A DNA stretch of 64,000 nucleotides from Methanolobus sp. (lineage in GTDB: Archaea > Halobacteriota > Methanosarcinia > Methanosarcinales > Methanosarcinaceae), in the NCBI RefSeq assembly GCF_016278365.1, contig NZ_JADQBZ010000008.1, positions 310,001-374,000 on the forward strand. Reading direction: 5' to 3'. Both the position numbers and the translations under genes were made by a program. The notes under the pieces were generated by a model, which worked only from the letters and a program-made list of their open reading frames with translations, ran no database searches and was not told where the DNA came from. How positions within the stretch are numbered: position 1 is the stretch's first letter; each line of letters begins with the position of its first letter. Of the stretch, positions 18,037 to 26,495 are shown one piece after another.

Positions 18037-18801
18037 TTGTTAATAGTAGACAAAGAAGGTATCCTCATAAGATACAACGTTAAAATGGAAAAATCAATGA
18101 CCCCTGAAGATGCAGCAGCGGAACTCTATCCAAAGGATGAGCTCAACCGTGCAATTGCAGAGGCAATATTCGAGGGTGAAGAGGATGATGTAATCGATGG
18201 TCTCAAGGCAGCAATTGCAGCCGGGAAAGATCCGATATCCCTTATTGATGACTCACTGATGGTCGGTATGAAAGTCGTTACCGAACTGTACGACCAGGGT
18301 GTAATCTTCCTTCCAAACGTCATGATGTCCGCAGATGCAATGCTCGAAGGTATCGAGTTCTGTAAAGCAGAAGCAGGATCATCACCAAAGCCAAAAGGAA
18401 AGGTAGTTGTCCACGTTGCCGAGGGTGACGTTCACGATATAGGAAAGTCAATCGTAGCAGCACTTCTCAGGGCAAACGGCTATGAAGTTGTCGACCTTGG
18501 ACGTGACGTCCCGGTAGACGAGGTCATTGCATGTGTAAAGAAAGAAAGCCCAATGATGCTCACAGGTACAGCATTGATGACAACCACTATGTTCGCATTC
18601 AAGGAAGTTAACGACAGACTCCTCGAAGCAGGCATCAGGATGCCATTCCAGTGTGGTGGCGGAGCAGTCAACCAGGATTTCGTTTCAACCTACGAGCTTG
18701 GAGTATATGGTGAAGAAGCAGCAGACGCACCAAAGATGGCAGATGCAATACTGGCAGGAAAAAGCCTGGCAGAATTAAAAGCAACATTCCACAAACACTA
18801 A
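18037..18801 (+). CDS. mtaC: Methanol corrinoid protein MtaC
   Basis: A 254-residue corrinoid protein that carries the methyl group between MtaB (methanol) and MtaA (coenzyme M). Residues 1-115 form the helical cap; the rest is a B12-binding domain with GDVHDIGK (His133 as cobalt ligand), TGTALMTTT and CGGGAV. The start is TTG, fixed by an AAGGAGGT site 6-8 nt upstream. The gene is followed by mtaB after 12 bp. Codon use is highly biased (GCA, AAC, CTC), as for very abundant proteins, in contrast to the orphan paralogue at 13656. Confidence 0.97.
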   Translation: MLIVDKEGILIRYNVKMEKSMTPEDAAAELYPKDELNRAIAEAIFEGEEDDVIDGLKAAIAAGKDPISLIDDSLMVGMKVVTELYDQGVIFLPNVMMSADAMLEGIEFCKAEAGSSPKPKGKVVVHVAEGDVHDIGKSIVAALLRANGYEVVDLGRDVPVDEVIACVKKESPMMLTGTALMTTTMFAFKEVNDRLLEAGIRMPFQCGGGAVNQDFVSTYELGVYGEEAADAPKMADAILAGKSLAELKATFHKH

Positions 18802-18813
18802 GAGGTGAGCTAA

Positions 18814-20193
18814 ATGGCAGTCAAGAAATTCACAACAATGGCATACAACAATGCTGATGAGATGGTATTCGGTCGTGCAAAGAGCCCTGTAAAGGCAGGT
18901 CTGGATCTGGAAATCGGTGCAGGTTACACAACCGCCGAGGTTAACTACGCTCCAAGACCGGAAGCCGGAGAGACAAAAGAGAAACTCGTTAACGAGTACC
19001 AGAGAATCACAAGGGACATCATGGCAAGGATGGTCCAGGTCGGTTTCCCATCAGTAGTACTTGAGACAGAGCACGTCCAGCAGATGACCAACAACCCAAC
19101 ATGGGGAGCAGAGGTCGCACACGCACAGAAGACCATCATGGAAGAATACCATGAAGAGTATGGCATCAAGTGCGCACTCAGGCACACCCCTGGTGACATC
19201 AGAGAAGACAAGGACTTCCTCCAGCTCAGAGGCGACAAGTACAACGTCGTCATGGAATCATTCGAAGCAGTAGCAGATGCAGGCGCAGACCTTCTCTCCA
19301 TTGAATCAATGGGTGGTAAGGAAATCTTCGACTACGCAGTTCTCAGGAACGATATCCCAGGCATGCTCTACGCAATCGGTGTTCTCGGCAGCATGGATAT
19401 GGAGTACCTCTGGCAGGGCATTGCAAAGGTCGCACAGCAGAAGAATGTGACTCCAGCAGGTGACACAGACTGTGCACAGGCAAACACTGCAATGTTCATT
19501 GCAGGTGGCCTCCTTGACAAGAACCTCGCACACACCCTCGCGATCATCGCAAGGTCACTCGCAGGTGCAAGGACACTCTCCGGATACGAAGCAGGCGCAA
19601 CTGGTCCAGGAAAAGACTGTGGTTATGAGAACATCATAATCAAGGGAATCACCGGTATGCCAATGGCATTCGAAGGTAAGACTTCAACCTGTGCACACTC
19701 TGACGTTATGGGTAACCTCATCATGCAGTGCTGTGACCTATGGTCCAACGAGTCCGTTGAATACCACGCAGAGTTCGGTGGTACAACCGTACAGTGCTGG
19801 TCCGAGTCCCTCAGCTACGACTGTGCACTCATGAACACTGCACTCAAGTCCGGTAATGAGAAGATCCTCAGGGACCTCCTCATGGCATCCGACAGGTTCA
19901 GAGACCCACAGTCCTACATCCTTGCATACGACAACGCATTCAAGGTAGGACAGGCAATCGTAAAGGACGGAAACGACATCTACCTCCGTGCAAAGAACGC
20001 TGCAACAGAATGCTGCAACCTGCTGACAGGCGCAGAGGGTCTTGAGATGACAAAGTTCGAGACCAATGCACTCAACAAGGCAGCCGCAGAACTTGCAGCT
20101 CTGACCTCAGACTCAGAGAAGTTCATGAGCGACTGCATGGAGAAGTACAAGGCAGAAGTAAAGGTATTCAAGCCAGAGAACTACGCTCTCTAA
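18814..20193 (+). CDS. mtaB: Methanol:corrinoid methyltransferase MtaB
   Basis: A 459-residue zinc enzyme that activates methanol and methylates Co(I)-MtaC, the first step of methanogenesis from methanol. The zinc ligands known from Methanosarcina barkeri fall at the same numbers: Glu164 (LSIES), Cys220 (AGDTDC) and Cys269 (GPGKDC). The ATG follows GAGGTGAGC. It is co-transcribed with mtaC and ends in a strong hairpin. Like mtaC it has the codon bias of a very highly expressed gene. No mtaA lies in the window. Confidence 0.98.
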   Translation: MAVKKFTTMAYNNADEMVFGRAKSPVKAGLDLEIGAGYTTAEVNYAPRPEAGETKEKLVNEYQRITRDIMARMVQVGFPSVVLETEHVQQMTNNPTWGAEVAHAQKTIMEEYHEEYGIKCALRHTPGDIREDKDFLQLRGDKYNVVMESFEAVADAGADLLSIESMGGKEIFDYAVLRNDIPGMLYAIGVLGSMDMEYLWQGIAKVAQQKNVTPAGDTDCAQANTAMFIAGGLLDKNLAHTLAIIARSLAGARTLSGYEAGATGPGKDCGYENIIIKGITGMPMAFEGKTSTCAHSDVMGNLIMQCCDLWSNESVEYHAEFGGTTVQCWSESLSYDCALMNTALKSGNEKILRDLLMASDRFRDPQSYILAYDNAFKVGQAIVKDGNDIYLRAKNAATECCNLLTGAEGLEMTKFETNALNKAAAELAALTSDSEKFMSDCMEKYKAEVKVFKPENYAL

Positions 20194-20202
20194 ATGTAGT
20201 AA

Positions 20203-20233
20203 GGACAGAAGTTTTCTTCGGAAAACTTCTTCC
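20203..20233 (+). terminator. UUCG-capped hairpin after mtaB
   Basis: AGAAGTTTTC (20207-20216) pairs perfectly with GAAAACTTCT (20221-20230) around a TTCG loop closed by C-G, the extra-stable UUCG tetraloop. Three more pairs (GGA/TCC) extend the stem past one bulged C. It begins 10 bp after the mtaB stop. It may both end the transcript and protect the 3' end of an abundant mRNA. Confidence 0.7.
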
Positions 20234-20426
20234 TTTATATTTCAGGTCAAATTTCACAACACTATTACCTATTACGATATCACACTCATCGGCCTTGCAG
20301 GAAAAGGGTCACATCGCCATCAATTCTACCTCCAACTCCACAATTATTATTATTATTATGGCCTTGTGCAAGTACTAAGATTTCCTGTAGGGCCTTTGAC
20401 TTTACACAATAGAAAATATCCATGTT

Positions 20427-21335
20427 TTAATCTACGAAAACATATTCCATTATGTCATCGAGATCACTGACATACTGCACTTCAATACCAATCTCTTCTT
20501 CAATATATGACTCGGCATCGACCATTTCACTTTCGCCTTCCGAGATGACAATGCTTCCTACTCTGCGCTCGCTAACGCTGGAGATCTCAAGCAACCGGTT
20601 CTCTTCCGGAACAAGGAAAAGCTCCTTCCCGGTCTCCTTTGAGATTTGTGCCTTCTCAATAATCCCGCCTACGGCACCCACATTCCCACGTTCATCAATT
20701 GTACCGGTGATCGTCACCAGTGGATTCAGCTGCTCGGAGTTGATGGAAGATATCATTAGAACTGTCATTAAAGCACCGGCACTTGGTCCATCGACTCCGG
20801 GTATCTCTTCTGTTGCCATTATACTGAAGATGACATCACTTTGTGTCAGGTTGGCACCTGTACGCTCCTGTGCAAGGGAGACAGCTATATTTGCTGTGTC
20901 CTGGAATACCACACCCATAAGTGGCACTGTCTGTACCAGCACCCTTCCTTTCCCAGGGACCATCTCCACGGATACGTCAAGCATGGCTCCTTCCTCTGTG
21001 ACTGTTTGCCTTACAAAAGGCCCTCTTTCGATAAGCTCTATCCTCTGGACGACGGCAGGTGCCTGCATAGTAGCATTGCCCAGGAATGTCAGGAGACATT
21101 CCTCGTCCCCTGCTTCTATCTCCATCAGCCTGTCCCTGTAAAACTCAAGCTGCAAGTCACATGCCTGTAAAGACTGGTTACATTCCTCAAGCTGTTCCCT
21201 CAGTTCACTATTTGTTTGCTGAGATGACTCATCCCCCTGCATTTCAAATCTCTCGGTTATCGTATCCGGTCCGAGAAAATACATATTGAAAGCCAGGGAA
21301 ACAAGAAGTAAAAGCACAATACCCCTATTGCCCAT
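20427..21335 (-). CDS. Membrane-anchored Lon-type (S16) protease domain protein
   Basis: A 302-residue protein with one N-terminal membrane helix (residues 5-22), a short coiled-coil spacer, and a Lon-like protease domain without an ATPase. The catalytic Ser185 lies in DGPSAG and Lys228 in GGIIEKA. The spacing of 43 residues equals that of the Ser-Lys dyad in E. coli Lon. Archaeal proteins of this kind (COG1750) are poorly studied. With the helix at the N-terminus, the protease domain probably faces outside. It is convergent with mtaB. Confidence 0.85.
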   Translation of the reverse strand: MGNRGIVLLLLVSLAFNMYFLGPDTITERFEMQGDESSQQTNSELREQLEECNQSLQACDLQLEFYRDRLMEIEAGDEECLLTFLGNATMQAPAVVQRIELIERGPFVRQTVTEEGAMLDVSVEMVPGKGRVLVQTVPLMGVVFQDTANIAVSLAQERTGANLTQSDVIFSIMATEEIPGVDGPSAGALMTVLMISSINSEQLNPLVTITGTIDERGNVGAVGGIIEKAQISKETGKELFLVPEENRLLEISSVSERRVGSIVISEGESEMVDAESYIEEEIGIEVQYVSDLDDIMEYVFVD

Positions 21336-21499
21336 TGTAAGTATGTATGTACGTTTTCCTATTTACGGTTTCTCTGCATATTCTTTATACTGATAAACGC
21401 AGTAATCAGCGTTTGAAGATGTGAATTCAATGTGATCCGGTCTGAAGGCCTCCAGAATAGCGGGGATATATGCCTGATATCAGATATAGTACTCAGGAA

Positions 21500-22597
21500 C
21501 TATCGTCTTTCCTTGTATTCCCGGTATTCTCTGGCACTTACCTGCATTCCTTTGTGCTTTTTCTTTTCAAGTCTTTTAAGACCGATCTCTGATTTTTCAG
21601 ACTGGAAAGCAAGTTCTGCATTCAATTTCCGGTAACTGTCCAGTCTTTCCTTTGCAATGTTCCCTTCCATGACTGCTTTTTGAACTGCACACCCCGGTTC
21701 CTGATTGTGGGTACAGTCCTTAAAACGGCAGTTCTCAGCTATTCCGGCAATATCGGAAAAGGCTTTCCCAAAACCTTCATAACTGTCACCTAGCTGTAGC
21801 TCCCGGATACCGGGATTATCAATAATTGCTCCGCCGTTTGGAAGCAGGAATAACTGCCTTACTGTGGTAGTATGTCTGCCTCTTTCATCATCTTCCCTGA
21901 CATCTTTGGTCTTCTGGACAGCTTCATCAAAAAAAGCATTGATCAATGTAGACTTCCCAACTCCGGATGACCCAATGAGTGCCACAGTTTGACCTGGCGC
22001 AATATAAGCCTCAAGTTTGTCCAGCCCTTCTTTTGAAAGGGCACTGATGGCAACAACAGGAACGTCACCTGCGATATTCCTTATTCTGTCAACAGATTCA
22101 GCCGGTTTATCCGTAAGATCTGCCTTGTTCATTATAATTACAGGTTTTGCTCCCGAGGAATACACAACTGTCAGATAGCGTTCAAGCCTTCGCAGGTTTA
22201 GATCTTTTCCTGCTGATGTAACGATAAAGATAGTATCGATATTTGCAGCAATTACCTGTTCTTCACTGCTGTCTCCTGCATCACTTCTTGAAAGGCACGT
22301 TTTTTGGGGCAATATGTTGACTATTATATACGAATTCAGCCCGGCCTGGTCCAGCAAAACAACAAAATCTCCCACAGCTGGCTGCTTACCGGACTTCAGA
22401 AGCGCACCTGATATCCCGGCTTTTATGGTAGTGCCTGAGATGAGAATCTCCCACACCGTCTTATGTCTTGATACAACCCTGCCGGGTATGTATGAGCCAT
22501 TATATACGGAAAAAGCGGACCCTAGTTCTTCATCCCATCCTGGGATTGCAATTTTGTCAGCATGACCGGGAATTTCAGGTAAAGTCTGCCAGTTCAT
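21500..22597 (-). CDS. rsgA: Ribosome small-subunit-dependent GTPase RsgA
   Basis: A 365-residue circularly permuted GTPase that acts in late maturation of the 30S subunit. Order of motifs: an N-terminal OB fold, then G4 (NKAD, residue 157), then G1 (GSSGVGKST, 209-217), then G3 (DNPG, 260), the permuted order typical of RsgA. The zinc knuckle is Cys290-x4-Cys295-x-His297-x5-Cys303. RsgA is mainly bacterial, and its presence in methanosarcinal genomes is usually explained by gene transfer. Neighbours are not related in function. Confidence 0.93.
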   Translation of the reverse strand: MNWQTLPEIPGHADKIAIPGWDEELGSAFSVYNGSYIPGRVVSRHKTVWEILISGTTIKAGISGALLKSGKQPAVGDFVVLLDQAGLNSYIIVNILPQKTCLSRSDAGDSSEEQVIAANIDTIFIVTSAGKDLNLRRLERYLTVVYSSGAKPVIIMNKADLTDKPAESVDRIRNIAGDVPVVAISALSKEGLDKLEAYIAPGQTVALIGSSGVGKSTLINAFFDEAVQKTKDVREDDERGRHTTTVRQLFLLPNGGAIIDNPGIRELQLGDSYEGFGKAFSDIAGIAENCRFKDCTHNQEPGCAVQKAVMEGNIAKERLDSYRKLNAELAFQSEKSEIGLKRLEKKKHKGMQVSAREYREYKERR

Positions 22598-22710
22598 GAG
22601 TAACCCTTATCCGTCCAGTTAGAAATATTTTGTGATAGACACATTAAAACCACAATTCAACGAATATCCGGGACCACAAAATGTTTAACAGATAAAATTT
22701 ATGGCGTTCT

Positions 22711-23454
22711 ATGGACGAATCAGTAATTTTTGAGATATTTGAGGAGTTGCCACGCCAAGGTCCCGGCAGCAACAAATGTACCGAAAAAGCCTTCGACTTG
22801 CTTCGACCTCTTCCTTCAGGTGCCAGAATACTGGACATAGGATGCGGTGTGGGCATGCAGACCCTTCATCTTGCGAGCATATGTGAAGACTGTCACATCA
22901 CTGCAGCTGACGTTTACCAACCATATCTGGACAAGCTGTTGGAAAAAGCGGCAGAAGAGGGATTATCCGGCAGGATCTCTACAGTATGTGCTTCAATGAA
23001 CGATTTACCTTTCAAGGATGAGGAGTTCGATGCAATCTGGTGCGAAGGAGCGATCTTTGTCATAGGTTTTGAAAAAGGTCTTGACTACTGGAAAAGCTTC
23101 CTCAGAGAAGGCGGTTTCATGGCACTGACAGAGGCTGCCTGGTTTACCGAAAACCCATCAGAAGAGGCGCTGCAATTCTGGCAGGAAGCCTATCCCGACA
23201 TAAAGAGCATTCCTGAAACTGAAAAAGAAATCGTGGCAGCAGGTTATACCGTGATTGATACTTTCAGGTTACCTGCATCTGCTTGGTGGGATGATTATTA
23301 TGACCACTTTGAGAGAAGGCTTGATTCGATAGAAGGAAAATTCAAAGGCAATGCCGATGCCGAATCTGTAATAGAGTTCTCCAGAAAAGAGATAGAGGTT
23401 TTCAGGGAACATTCTGATGAGTACGGGTATGTGTTCTTTATCATGCAAAAATAA
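22711..23454 (+). CDS. Class I SAM-dependent methyltransferase
   Basis: A 247-residue methyltransferase with the SAM-binding motif RILDIGCGVGMQTL, an acidic AADVYQPY strand, and the DAIWCEGAIFVIGF motif IV region. The C-terminal part (PASAWWDDYYDHFERR) is a small substrate lid. Substrate unknown. The start ATG at 22711 has no clear ribosome binding site and lies about 20 bp after an AT-rich stretch, so the transcript may have a very short leader. It is divergent from rsgA. Confidence 0.85.
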   Translation: MDESVIFEIFEELPRQGPGSNKCTEKAFDLLRPLPSGARILDIGCGVGMQTLHLASICEDCHITAADVYQPYLDKLLEKAAEEGLSGRISTVCASMNDLPFKDEEFDAIWCEGAIFVIGFEKGLDYWKSFLREGGFMALTEAAWFTENPSEEALQFWQEAYPDIKSIPETEKEIVAAGYTVIDTFRLPASAWWDDYYDHFERRLDSIEGKFKGNADAESVIEFSRKEIEVFREHSDEYGYVFFIMQK

Positions 23455-23705
23455 CGCAAAATAGAATGCACTCCTGCCCCGCGCTCAGTGGGTACTGCAA
23501 AGCGGAATTTATCTTTATTCCACCGACAGACTTAATTCCTTTGTTGCTGTTATAGGGGATATTGCTCTTTATTGTTTTGGTTCAACAAAGCAACTTGGAA
23601 CATTGACTTTAAAAATGATATGCTGGCAGGTGAACGATCCTTGAGGTCATCGCCTGGACGCTGCACTTTAAGGATTAGCACTTAACCACTAAAGGAATTT
23701 ATGAA

Positions 23706-25001
23706 ATGGAATCTATAACATTCAGTCAACTTAATCTTTCACAAAGTATTTTAAATGCCATTAAGGATATCGGTTATGAAGAACCGACCCCTATCCAGGC
23801 GCAGGCAATCCCATTAATAATGGAAGGTAAGGATGTGGTCGGACAGGCACAGACAGGGACTGGGAAGACAGCAGCCTTTGGTATCCCTGCCCTTGAGCTG
23901 GTGGATCCGGAATTCAGTGATGTGCAAGTCCTCGTACTCTGCCCGACACGGGAACTGGCAAATCAGGTTTCAGATGAGCTGACCAAACTCTCTGCATATC
24001 AGAAACTTAGAATACTGCCTATATATGGCGGACAGAGTCTTGAAAGGCAGATCAAGGCCCTGCGCAGGGGAGTCCATATCGTCATAGGGACACCCGGAAG
24101 GGTTATGGATCACATCGAGCGCAGGACACTCAATCTTGAGAACGTGGCAATGGTAGTTCTCGATGAGGCAGATGAGATGCTTGACATGGGTTTCAGAGAG
24201 GATATCGAGCTGATCCTGACCAAGGTGCCTGCTGACAGGCAGACTATCATGTTCTCGGCAACCATGCCTTCACTGATAATGAAACTGACAAAAAAGTTCC
24301 AGAGGGACCCTCAGCTTGTCAAGACCATTCACAAGAAAGTTACAGTTCCCAACGTGGAACAGTCTTATTTCGAAGTGAAGTTCCATGCAAAACCAGAGGT
24401 ACTCTGCAGGCTCATCGATATCTATGATGTTAAATCATCCCTGGTTTTCTGTAACACAAAAAGAGCGGTTGACGAACTGGTCGATACTCTCAAGACAAGA
24501 GGATACCTGGCAGATGGCCTTCATGGTGATATGAAGCAGCAGCAGAGAGAACGAGTCATGGCCAGTTTCAGGAAAGGGGACATCGAGACCCTGGTTGCTA
24601 CTGATGTGGCTGCCCGTGGAATAGATGTGGAGAATATAGAAGTTGTTTTTAACTATGATCTGCCCCAGGATGAAGAATCATATGTCCACCGTATAGGAAG
24701 AACCGGAAGAGCAGGAAGGCAGGGAAGAGCTTTCACATTTGTTACCGGCAGGGAAATATACAAGCTGAAAAGCATCCAGAAGTATACCAATGTGAAAATA
24801 CTCAGCCAAAAAGTGCCTACAAGAAGTGATGCCGAGGATATAAAGGCTAATATGCTGGCACAGAAGGTCAAAGATACGATCGATTCGGGTCATATTGGCA
24901 AATATATAAACTGGGTCGAGAGTATAACGGAAGGAGAGTATACATCTGTGGATGTTGCCGCAGCACTTGTGAAAATGAGGCTTGCCGAAGATAATAAGTA
25001 A
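23706..25001 (+). CDS. DEAD-box RNA helicase
   Basis: A 431-residue ATP-dependent RNA helicase. It has the Q motif (PTPIQAQAIP), motif I AQTGTGKT, motif II DEAD, motif III SAT, and the C-terminal GRTGRAG motif VI, with no long tail. It unwinds RNA structure in ribosome assembly or mRNA turnover. Related deaD genes in cold-adapted methanogens have long 5' leaders and are cold-induced. Here 250 bp precede the gene, which allows a leader, but I see no defined structure. The ATG follows AAAGGAA. Confidence 0.92.
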   Translation: MESITFSQLNLSQSILNAIKDIGYEEPTPIQAQAIPLIMEGKDVVGQAQTGTGKTAAFGIPALELVDPEFSDVQVLVLCPTRELANQVSDELTKLSAYQKLRILPIYGGQSLERQIKALRRGVHIVIGTPGRVMDHIERRTLNLENVAMVVLDEADEMLDMGFREDIELILTKVPADRQTIMFSATMPSLIMKLTKKFQRDPQLVKTIHKKVTVPNVEQSYFEVKFHAKPEVLCRLIDIYDVKSSLVFCNTKRAVDELVDTLKTRGYLADGLHGDMKQQQRERVMASFRKGDIETLVATDVAARGIDVENIEVVFNYDLPQDEESYVHRIGRTGRAGRQGRAFTFVTGREIYKLKSIQKYTNVKILSQKVPTRSDAEDIKANMLAQKVKDTIDSGHIGKYINWVESITEGEYTSVDVAAALVKMRLAEDNK

Positions 25002-25013
25002 TCATTGGAATAT

Positions 25014-25030
25014 GCCGGTTTCATACCGGC
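25014..25030 (+). terminator. Terminator of the helicase gene
   Basis: GCCGGT and ACCGGC form a perfect 6-bp GC-rich stem with a TTCAT loop, 12 bp after the stop codon, followed by GTTAATTT. Confidence 0.6.
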
Positions 25031-25274
25031 GTTAATTTGGTCATACGGTTCAAGTTATATATAGTGAACAACATAGTTTGTTTAAACTTGAGAGCTTACA
25101 GGCCTTAAATACGGCCATGTATGGCCACAATTTAACAGAGACCCGAAACCGATTTTATTTGAATAGGATTTCAAGTGTTTTGCACCTTTTGTGTAATGGC
25201 ATTTCATTGAACATTCCTTTTTTAATAAAGAACGAGCAAAACACGCACTAAGCAAACAATAAAGAGGAATTAAT

Positions 25275-25616
25275 CTGGCTAATTATAACAGTAGGAAAAG
25301 ACAAAGTAATGTAAGCAGTGGAAGACCCGGGGATGCTCCTGAAGTTGTTCGTGTCAGGACACCGCGTAAAGACAGGAATGAAGTTCTGGCTACCGTTTCC
25401 AGTATGCTGGGAGCAAGCAGGGTGAGATTGCAGTGCATGGATGGTACGGTTCGCATGGGCAGGATCCCCGGTTCAAAGAAGAAGAGAATGTGGGTTCATG
25501 AGGGAGACATTGTAATAGTGACCCCATGGTCATTCCAGGATGAAAAGGCTGACGTCGTATGGAAATACACCAGGCCGCAGGTCAACTGGCTTGAGAATAA
25601 GGGATATCTTAAATAA
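25275..25616 (+). CDS. eif1A: Translation initiation factor aIF1A, apparent CTG start
   Basis: The archaeal homologue of eIF1A, which binds the A site of the small subunit and helps scanning and start-site choice. The OB-fold core is clear: [49 protein letters not shown] and WKYTRPQV. The first ATG (25404) would cut off the conserved basic N-terminus and the first strand. Between the upstream stop (25260) and that ATG the only plausible start is CTG at 25275, placed 7 nt after GAGG, giving 113 residues, the family's normal length. No in-frame ATG, GTG or TTG precedes the conserved region. Either a true CTG start or a sequence error. Confidence 0.85.
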   Translation: MANYNSRKRQSNVSSGRPGDAPEVVRVRTPRKDRNEVLATVSSMLGASRVRLQCMDGTVRMGRIPGSKKKRMWVHEGDIVIVTPWSFQDEKADVVWKYTRPQVNWLENKGYLK

Positions 25617-25950
25617 AGAGATGAGCCTTCATTTCTTAATTTCTTTCGTGACTTTTGCTAGAACGTCATGCTGGATTTCTGATTTAAAAGCCTGCTCTTT
25701 TTTCATTTAGACTGATACTTTTTAGACATTCTTTCAAAATACTTCATTAAGACATTCATTTATATAGATGAGCACGGATTCCGGAAAGACTTGGTTTAGA
25801 AATCCCCCATGTGAAATCCGTGTCCCAAAGATAATCCAAATGAAATGTACCCTGTTGTTTTAGGAATATATCTTATAGTTGATGTTTTGATTTATATTGT
25901 TTATCTTTTTAAGGGAGTTTGTCTATTTGAATTATAGACTCAACTTGCTT

Positions 25951-26169
25951 CTAGAATTTTTCTAAGCTTTCCTTGGATTCTTTAATCTCTTCCTTAATAA
26001 TCTCGAATTCAGATATTTCTCTCATGAGGTACTCCTTTGCAGCCCTCTCAGTCTCGCATTTTTCCTTCAATTGCTGATACACGGGACTACTTGCCACATC
26101 AATATCTGTAGATATGGTCACAAAATGGACATACTTAGCATATATTTCTTCAAGTGCTTTTGAATGACC
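25951..26169 (-). pseudogene. Remnant of an unknown coiled-coil protein
   Basis: A 72-codon open stretch without a usable start (in-frame stop at 26170-26172) that reads like the C-terminal end of a charged helical protein: KALEEIYAKYVHFVT, then QLKEKCETERAAKEYL and a lysine/glutamate-rich tail. Codon pattern looks protein-like. No family recognised. Confidence 0.35.
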
Positions 26170-26399
26170 TCATAGTAGTGAGATTTTGAACCTGAAAGTG
26201 TTTGAAAATGATGTCATTTTGTTCCTGAAAGTTGGAGATAGTATACAGCACAATGTATCAAATCATAAAACATCTATGGGAAACGTTATGGGGAAGTATA
26301 GTTAGCTGAGATTTGAATAACGAGACTGCATTTGTTTATAGTAATCGAGCCGTTGCAGGAAATCGATTTTTGTCTAAAAAATTTCAAGATCAAATCGAA

Positions 26400-26415
26400 A
26401 AATTTAAATACAATT
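26400..26415 (+). promoter_or_regulatory. TATA box of the RHS gene
   Basis: TTTAAATA at 26403-26410, about 90 bp before the chosen ATG at 26496, within a purine/AT-rich stretch typical of archaeal promoters. Confidence 0.4.
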
Positions 26416-26495
26416 TGTTCGTATTTTTTAATAATAATATTTAGTATTAAACAGATAATCAAGATCTGTTTAAACTAAAAGATGTGGGTAGTAAC

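Larger units (their letters stand above)
25617..26483. other. Gene-poor region before the RHS gene
   Basis: About 870 bp with no intact gene. It holds a decayed minus-strand reading frame (25951-26169), a palindrome AAAATGA/TCATTTT at 26205-26220 and the AT-rich promoter of the RHS gene at its end. Base composition is clearly more AT-rich than the housekeeping genes to the left. Confidence 0.5.

Noticed and set aside
20340..20360. (ATT)n microsatellite after mtaB
   Set aside because: Short AT-rich simple repeat in an intergenic gap; no other sign of function.
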